Source: Phorcus lineatus
Lineage: Eukaryota; Mollusca; Gastropoda; Trochida; Trochidae
NCBI GenBank assembly: GCA_921293015.1
Contig: OV121089.1
Span: 39,728,520 to 39,792,519 of the forward strand
Direction: 5' to 3'
DNA length: 64,000 bases
Positions 58,201 to 64,000 of the stretch are shown one piece after another. Every line of letters starts with the position of its first letter. Position 1 is the stretch's first letter. Both the position numbers and the translations under genes were made by a program. The notes beneath the pieces were generated by a model that worked only from the letters and a program-made list of their open reading frames with translations, had not been told where the DNA came from and did no database searches.

Positions 58201-59868
58201 TGTGGAGAGTCAATATTTTGACGTTGATGGTAGAGTCAATATTTTGAAACTTTTATTCCTCGGAAGACAGTCGATTTTAATCAGACTGGCCAAAATCACA
58301 AATAGACAATACATACAATTTTGCTTGGAATGATGGGCTTCATTGCACAGAGGGCAGAGTCATCATGAACCTATCTCCCATAAAATATACCTGCCCAGCA
58401 TTCCATGACACATTTTTTGCAGTGGTACTACTTTTACAATGAGAGTATGTGAGCCCTCATAAATATCTTGTTGCATTTAGCATTGCTGAGGGCAATGTTG
58501 GTCTTATTTTTATAAATTCAGGAGCTGCAACTGACCTATGGAACCTGAGAACTACAGCAGAGGAGCGGTACCAGTGCGCCCCATCATCAGCAAACTGCAC
58601 GTCTGGTAGGCGAAGGTCGGGCTCGTCAGGAGAATTGGGGAGCGTGGAGGGGGTAGAAGAGCTTGGTGACAGGCTCGCAGATGATCCACCGCTAGAACAT
58701 GAGCTTGGGCGACGCTCTGAAACACATTTAAGTGTTGATGGAGAAACAAATATAGATTAGGAGAGATTAGGTTAAAGCAGGAAATATTACAGAGGAAGAG
58801 GAGATAATGTGTTATGAGTTTTTTTAACATATTTTTTTTATTTCTTTAAAAACTGCATAGTTTTATTAACAAATATGTTAATTGCGCTTAATTAAAATCA
58901 TAACTAACCTCTGCGTGCTGGTCTGGCACTGATGAGCTTGTCCTCCGAGGCAGCCTGTTCGAGGTTGGTCTCGCTGACCTCTTCCTGAGTGATGGTCTGG
59001 TGGGTCTCAGACCCATCATAGTTCTTCACAGAGAATGTTAGCATGGAGGGAGATTTGACAGGTTTGAATCCAGTCTCCACCTTGAACACCAGCGGTGGTG
59101 GCGCCACATAGATACTGCCACTACTGCTCGATCGAGAGATCTGTAGATGGGAGAAAAAGTGTATTGATAAAAAAAAACTTGTCAAATTTTATGACTTTTT
59201 GTCTGCACAAATCTTTTAAAGACTCTTCAGTTTTGGGCCTTTTGAAACCTGCATCAATGATTTATAAAAGAAAAGAAAAGAGTGGGGTGGCATATTCCAC
59301 AGTATGATTGTGGTAAAGCAAAAGATGAAACATGATCTTTGGATCCACTGAAGGATGCGGGATGGTTAGTTAATGAGAAACATTACTTAAATTAGATGGT
59401 ACCCCCTGCTCTCTTCATCAATAATATTTGAATTCAATTTCAAACTCAAAAGGTTGATGTGAAGTCTTAACTTCCATCTCAGGTTAAGTGAACTAGTTAG
59501 GAAGAACCTTATTCTTCATAAATTCTAGATTTTTTCTAAGTGGAAATGTGCCACCTACTCGCTTATATGGACTGTCATAGCACACGTCCCTGTATCTGCG
59601 ATGGTGTGCATCAAGCCCGGAGCTAAGTGGGGACCCCTCTATACTGCTGTTTGAGGGGGTCCGAGAGATGCTGCTGCTGTTGCTGTTGTAGCGCTGCCTA
59701 CCACTGCATCGACCATTACTATGGATACGCTGAATGGTGAAGACCTTGTGGAGGTCGTCGAAGCCCCGAGCCATTATCCCTGAGGGGGTGTGTGCCAGGT
59801 CAAACGTGTGACCAAGTTCATGAAGTGATGCTCCCAGCCCTGTAGCATAGTTCGCCCAGTAGTACTCC
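52031..59868 (-). CDS. Zinc metallopeptidase, YIL108W-like family (3' part of gene)
   Basis: Five - strand exons, 59868-59559, 59140-58909, 58716-58536, 54389-54336 and 52265-52031, join in frame with GT-AG introns and give the last 336 residues. The first carries HELGHTFDLAH, a metzincin-like zinc site of three His and the catalytic Glu, followed by GIMARGFDD, which may be the Met-turn. A Ser/Pro-rich low-complexity linker follows, then a C-terminal domain with GAHWYRSSAVVLRFHRWF and a beta-rich end (TVTVMAEDSYGN). I recognise the pattern as the putative zinc metallopeptidase family that includes yeast YIL108W (Pfam Metallopep). Its substrate and role are not established. The first visible exon begins inside a codon, so N-terminal exons exist upstream; I found none up to 64000. 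Confidence 0.85.
52266..54335 (-). other. Metallopeptidase intron
   Basis: About 2.1 kb of AT-rich sequence between the 54-bp exon and the last exon. It holds the dispersed repeat at 53509-53674 and otherwise nothing I can name. Confidence 0.7.
53509..53674 (+). repeat. Dispersed repeat, second copy of 17374-17506
   Basis: It starts CACTGGTGGCTATTTTTGTG and ends CCATCCCTTTAAG, with the middle GCCTTTTAACCATTT also shared with the copy at 17374. It is of unknown class. Confidence 0.6.
54336..54389 (-). CDS. Metallopeptidase micro-exon (54 bp)
   Basis: The acceptor TTTCTCTTTCAG and donor TCCAA/GTAAGT bound 54 bp that read RWFNNPSTDDPGKNPVLS in the phase required by both neighbours, entering and leaving in phase 2. 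It continues RFH from the previous exon as RFHRWF. A 4.1-kb intron containing a foldback element separates it from the preceding exon. Confidence 0.85.
54390..58535 (-). other. Metallopeptidase intron with a GC-richer segment
   Basis: About 4.1 kb. The segment from about 54530 to 54990 is less AT-rich than the rest and has several ATTA/TAATT cores, such as AATCAATTAATTCAATTTGG. It could be a regulatory element. The 77-codon - strand ORF in it (54720-54487) has no recognisable family. The foldback element at 57852-58288 is listed separately. About 55000-57850 shows nothing beyond AT-rich sequence. Confidence 0.5.
57852..58288. mobile_element. 437-bp foldback element (long terminal inverted repeats)
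   Basis: The left end, CAGTCTGATTAAAAT then TTCCGAGGAATAAAAGTTT, recurs as its reverse complement at the right end, which finishes ATTTTAATCAGACTG at 58288. The inverted arms are about 130 bp and include AAAATATTGACTCTACC, CTCCACAAC, GTCTGA and GCAGCCTACTGTAGCGCACG. The right arm has an internal extra copy of the GAGTCAATATTTTGA block. There is no ORF with a transposase. No clear target duplication is visible and the superfamily is unassigned. Confidence 0.8.
58536..58716 (-). CDS. Metallopeptidase exon: Ser/Pro linker and start of C-terminal domain
   Basis: The acceptor AAATGTGTTTCAG and donor CATAG/GTCAGT bound 181 bp. The correct frame enters in phase 1 and reads RRPSSCSSGGSSASLSPSSS, then PDVQFADDGAHWYRSSAVVL and RFH. 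The longer ORF listed on this strand in another frame (92 codons) is a shadow. GAHWYRSSAVVLRFH is typical of the family. Confidence 0.85.
58909..59140 (-). CDS. Metallopeptidase exon: linker region
   Basis: The acceptor TCTCCCATCTACAG and donor GCAGAG/GTTAGT bound 77 codons plus one base. The product runs from ISRSSSSGSIYVAPPPLVFK through a Glu/Thr-rich stretch to SARPARR. The Ser-rich start continues the low-complexity linker of the previous exon. Confidence 0.85.
59559..59868 (-). CDS. Metallopeptidase exon with zinc-binding site
   Basis: The acceptor CCATGTCTTGCAG is followed by one base completing a codon and 103 codons from EYYWANYATGLGASLHELGH to YDSPYKR, with a donor CGA/GTAGGT in phase 0. 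It encodes the HExxH helix, the third His, GIMARGFDD and the start of a Ser-rich linker. The donor was chosen because it keeps phase 0 with the next exon. An open frame continues past it for about 22 codons but would not fit. Confidence 0.85.
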
Positions 59869-60969
59869 CTGCAAGACATGGAAGCAAGAAATATTATAAT
59901 CATGGAAATCATTACTCACTTGATGCAATAAATCTGTGAACAAAGGTTTTGTTTCAATTTATATTTGCATCCTGTAGGTGAGTTGCTTCATATAGTACTC
60001 CCTGTAAATATTAAAAATGGAATTGATCCAAAATTTTACAGTAACTTTAATTTTGAAGAAAAGTATTTTCTCTTGGTTAATTCGCGCATTCGCACACTTG
60101 TACTTAAGTTAAACCAATTGTCTTCTCTGTCAAGTGAAGACAAGTGGCTTTTGAGGACCTCTTCTGAAAAAAATTATTATTTGGGAAAATCTACATTCTA
60201 TTTTGAGTGCAAATGTCTGAAACACATGTGGAAAAAAGCAAAGAAAAATTTATTTTGATGTAATCTTGTTAGACAAAGATCAAAGAGAACTGTTTTTTCA
60301 CCTTAAGAAAAAAGTTTTGGTTAAAGTTAAGAGCAACTTTGTGGTTGTCAAGAAATTACAAATCAATGAAGTGTAATGAGATAAGATTAAGAATAGAGTT
60401 TAAACACACAGCTGGTGTAGGCTATGTTGTATCGGATTCTTTTCATGAAAGTAAAAAGTTGTCTTGCTTTCAGGCCTGTAACTAATCTAATCTATGATGA
60501 TGAAAAACACATCCTTGAGAAGTTATATAAATTATTAAGCACATATTTTAACATTGTTATATTTGGATTCAACTATCTGAAGTTTTATCACATTTTTTGC
60601 ATGATTAAATCTAAAAATTTAATCCCACTCACGAAGAGTTTAACATTTTGGATAAGGATCAACAAGGTTTATTTAGCATGTTAGCTTAGGTCTGTATTCA
60701 TTCGTGTCCAATGGATATCCATGTCTCAGTATGTACTTTGTGCTTCTAAACATAGTTGAGGAAACTATGATTTAAACTATAACATTGCACTGTGATACTA
60801 AACATTGTCACACCCATCTGTAGCATTCTGCTGTAAGGTGAGTTCCCTCAAGGAGGAGGAGCTAAAGACTGACAGGACCTGAGACATATTCATCTTGATT
60901 CAGGGACAAATTTGATCATCAATGAAATATTTACACTAAAATGTGAAACCAAAGGGTTATAATATAGAG
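59869..60969. other. Intron or upstream flank of the metallopeptidase gene
   Basis: No further exon with a fitting phase could be found. Two + strand ORFs (59965-60258, 97 codons; 60424-60684, 86 codons) have unremarkable AT-rich composition and no recognisable family. Confidence 0.5.
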
Positions 60970-63290
60970 CTCAATATAACAGAAAATTGGTCCCATCTAT
61001 AAAAAACTCACCCCTATACATATGATTATGCGTGTGTTACACAGGCAAATGTTTTATTTAAATTTTGTGCCAGAGAGATTTGAACTCGAAATGCCATATT
61101 GTTCTACTTGGCCCCCTAATAGATCCATGTGTGAGCATGTATGGAAGAAAGTCTCTTCAATGCAAAAGAACGATAACTAAAGTAACATACCTGTCATCAG
61201 TAAGATTGAATATATATCACAAGAGACAGAACTTTGTATAATGCCAATGTCAAATTTCTCTACAGGTAAGATCCCGTACTGAGTCACCGATGTATCAAAT
61301 GAAGAAATCCTCATTTACATCAATCATATAATCACTCCAAATGTGTAAAGTGTATGCTGCAACAAGAACCAATCTACTCATGCACTATTCAAAGGCTTAT
61401 TTCCTCTACAGGTGAGGTTTATATCCTTGCCCCAATTCCTGCTTGCCACTAAAAATCTTTAACTGCAACCGTCTGAAGAAGAAAGACTCAATGATGTAAT
61501 CAGTGATTTTATCAATCAAATGAGTTCTTGCCTTTCATGCATTTGCAAGTTTATACTGCAAGAGACATTCAAACTAACCAATTTGTAATACCAATGATAC
61601 CTTTCGCTACTGGTGAGATTCAAACCCTAACTAAAAACATCTTTATAGACCTAAGTCAGTAACTGTAACCATCTAAGGACGAAAGTATCATCAATGCAGC
61701 ACAATGGTCATATCAATCAAATAAATCACTGATACAAACGTAAGTGTAATCTGTAAAAGCTATAGTCAAACCGTAACCAATGCCATTTTTCCTGTGCCAG
61801 TAAGACTTGAACCAAAAGATCGCATACCTCTGTGCTATACAAGACAACTAACACATCTTACTGGAAGTATTTGAAAAAGAGAGTTTCGTCAATGCAGCAC
61901 AGTGTCAACATCAATGAGGTGAGGTGAGGTGAGGTGATATGGGGTTTAATACCGCTTTCAAGAGTATTTCACTTATATCGTCGCTGATAGTATTATTGCA
62001 GTGAGAAATTCCGCAACACCATTGCGGATATGCATTGTGGTGAAACCTCCGAGCATCGGGTGGAACTAGCGAACCATGGGTGGTACTGCACTCAAATTCA
62101 GTGTAGCATTGCACCCAAACCTGACTGCGTGTAGATCAGTTCTCTACTGCAGTCAAAGTTGCCGAGCCCCTGGCGGGATTTAAACCACTGACCTCTTGAC
62201 CTGAAGCTGAACACACTAACTACTGGGCTAACCCTCCCCTTAACATAAATGAGATGACTTGTCAATACTTCAGTGTAAGCTAGGAGGACCATAATTTAAC
62301 CAATGAACAAAACCAAACAACACCAACAACATTTTTCTCTTTTGATGCATTTGAAACCCAGATCCCATACCTCTCTATGGTATACATAAGACCTCTGGTA
62401 AAAGTTACAGTAATGTAGTAAGAAGGTCTCATTTATGTACAAATTGCCCAGGAAATAAAGCAACCGTATACAATTGTAAGTATATGCTGCAAAAGCTATT
62501 CATAAAGTTTAACCTACAGCAATGACAGAATTTTTCACCAGTGAAATCTGAACGCCAGATTACTTGTCTTTGGATATTCATTCGCTTATATATCAACCTG
62601 TAATCATCTTATTATTACTGTAAACAGCCTCATTATTGTGGATTCCTATGGTTCACTCTTAACCTCCTACATACTTCACTCCTAATTATATAACACACGT
62701 AAAAGTATGTCGCAAGAGCTACAGAGCTCTGCCAAAAATCCTCACTTGATGTAATTTCAATAGACTTCCACGTCAATTAAGTGCTACAGAAATAAGATTC
62801 ATTGGTTTAATTCCAAATGTATACTATGCACATTTGATATATGTTAAGTGTGGATGTGTAAGATCATCTTGCCCACAGTTTTAATTTCCAGTGGTTTTCT
62901 TATGAATGACAATAGCTAAATATTAATCCAAATGTTATGTATGTGAAGTCTGGTTTAACAAACATTCAACCAGAAATCTCATAAAATTTATTTTTCAACA
63001 TGAAATTTAAATTGAAGACTTTGGAAATTATGTCAAGTCCCAAATGCTTTTGCAAAGGTCTGTGTAGGATTGAACTATTGCACTATACCAATGACAGAAT
63101 TCTTCCAGTCAGATTTGAACTCCACTTATGCCTCTGTCTTATCCAAGCCTCCTATAGATCTAACTGTAACTATCTCATGAAGAAGGTTGCAGCATAATGG
63201 TCACTTCAAGGAGATGACTCACCCCTATACATATGTAAGTGTATGCTGGAAGGGCTATAGAACTTACATCCATCTTGTCTCTCACAACAC
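60970..63290. repeat. Degenerate tandem array with B-box-like motifs
   Basis: A loosely conserved unit of about 145-205 bp recurs, marked by a GAGATTTGAACTC-type motif near 61075, 61612, 61799, 62350, 62538 and 63104. Weaker GGTAAGAT or GGTGAGGTT variants lie near 61264 and 61410. Each unit also has a GTRTATGCTGCAARAGCTAT-type block and a CTGTAACYATCT block. The clearest pair is AATGACAGAATTYTTCMCCAG at 62521 and 63091. In reverse complement the marker reads GAGTTCAAATCTC, like a tRNA B box. A SINE has inserted at 61919-62241. Confidence 0.55.
61919..62241 (-). repeat. tRNA-derived SINE, full-length, with target duplication
   Basis: On the - strand the copy starts with a tRNA-like head (AGCCCAGTAGTTAG, then GTGGTTTAAATCCC as B box). 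It continues through the body shared with 1567-1880 and 13510-13704 and ends in four CACCT repeats. AACATCAATGAG (61907-61918) and AACATAAATGAG (62242-62253) flank it, a 12-bp target duplication with one mismatch. It is the most complete copy in the window. Confidence 0.9.
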
Positions 63291-64000
63291 ATTAGCTTAC
63301 AATCAATACTGGACTCCTCTGAGAACTAACAAAGCTTATTAGCAGTTATCATCTGGTCTGAAAAATGAGTCAATCGTCTTTGTTGGAAGTAGTAATGAGA
63401 GAATTTTTTTTCAATTTAGCTGCCAATGCGATAATATTTTGGAGTAGCCCATCTTGAGCCAGTGGTCATTATGGCAAATCCTAAGTATCATTAACTTGAT
63501 GATTCTTGAATATTTTACATTTTCAAAGGGTTAGCATTCCAAGTCCTTATGTTACAGTCAGTCAATTTGAAAGCGTTTCTAAACAAATTGAGGCAGCATA
63601 TTTAAGATTACTTTAGAACAGACCATAATCATAGTAAGTATTCTTATTGGCTGATTTAAATAATAATTCCTGAGAATTATTATTCAATTTGGTTTCAATT
63701 CAAAGGGATTGAATCTGGTTTCTGCTTCTGGCAGTGTTCAATATAATAACTATTTAGAGAGTCAATAAGAAATAGCAGAGATTATTGACTGAATGAGCCA
63801 GAGAGGTCCCCTCACTGAAGAACATCTACATTTGCATCAATCCACTATAGAAGCACTTCAGACTTTGATTTACAAATCAATGGATACTATAAATATATAC
63901 AAACGTATATATGAACACTCATACGTTCAATATGTTCATATCAATAATCAATGAATATTCTAATATAAAATCTTATGATTTTATTAATATTCTCTCTTGG
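63291..64000. other. Non-coding end of the window
   Basis: AT-rich sequence with no supported exon on either strand. Upstream exons of the metallopeptidase were looked for here and not found. Confidence 0.5.

Noticed and set aside
58449..58760. 103-codon + strand ORF over a metallopeptidase exon
   Set aside because: Antisense shadow. The - strand exon fits splice phases on both sides and reads a family-like sequence.
59965..60684. Two + strand ORFs of 97 and 86 codons
   Set aside because: AT-rich codon content, no recognisable domain, and located in the flank or intron of a - strand gene.

Overview
The window is eukaryotic nuclear DNA. It is AT-rich, has long introns with GT-AG splice sites, and is dense in small non-autonomous transposable elements. 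Only a small fraction codes for protein. tRNA-derived SINEs with a pentameric CACCT tail, a cytospin gene of animal type and many short terminal-inverted-repeat elements suggest an invertebrate animal, most likely a lophotrochozoan such as a mollusc. The group is inferred, not proven.

Two protein genes face each other. On the + strand is a complete cytospin-A/SPECC1L-type gene. Its large exon starts at an acceptor before 34674 (ATG at 34692) and four short exons carry the calponin-homology domain, ending at 40299 (1092 codons in total). Upstream lies about 27 kb of 5' intron (7513-34673) after a probable non-coding 5' exon at 7398-7512, which holds two upstream ORFs. Two further candidate first exons (23677-23733 and 28686-28709) end at good donors in phase 0. 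Each would join in frame to the large exon and give the protein a different N-terminus.

On the - strand, 59868-52031 holds the last five coding exons of a zinc metallopeptidase of the putative yeast YIL108W type. The HELGHTFDLAH zinc site lies in the first visible exon. The N-terminal exons were not found and probably lie beyond 64000. The two genes converge on an 11.7 kb gene-free interval (40300-52030).

The rest is introns and repeats. These include a hAT-like element (2293-3499), SINE copies (about 1567-1880, 13510-13704, 40024-40120 and 61919-62241), and a Tigger/pogo-type MITE (10155-10330). A 427-bp element has an 8-10 bp target duplication (18426-18852) and an inverted partner near 17.0 kb. 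A 437-bp foldback element lies at 57852-58288. Two very short insertions with 10-11 bp target duplications and hammerhead/Penelope-like CTGATGA or GAAAC motifs lie at 42509-42608 and 43391-43540. A degenerate tandem array with B-box-like motifs lies at about 60970-63290. I found no rRNA, CRISPR or prokaryote-type feature.

The two genes have no evident functional link. Cytospin is an actin/microtubule cross-linking protein, and the metallopeptidase family is poorly characterised.
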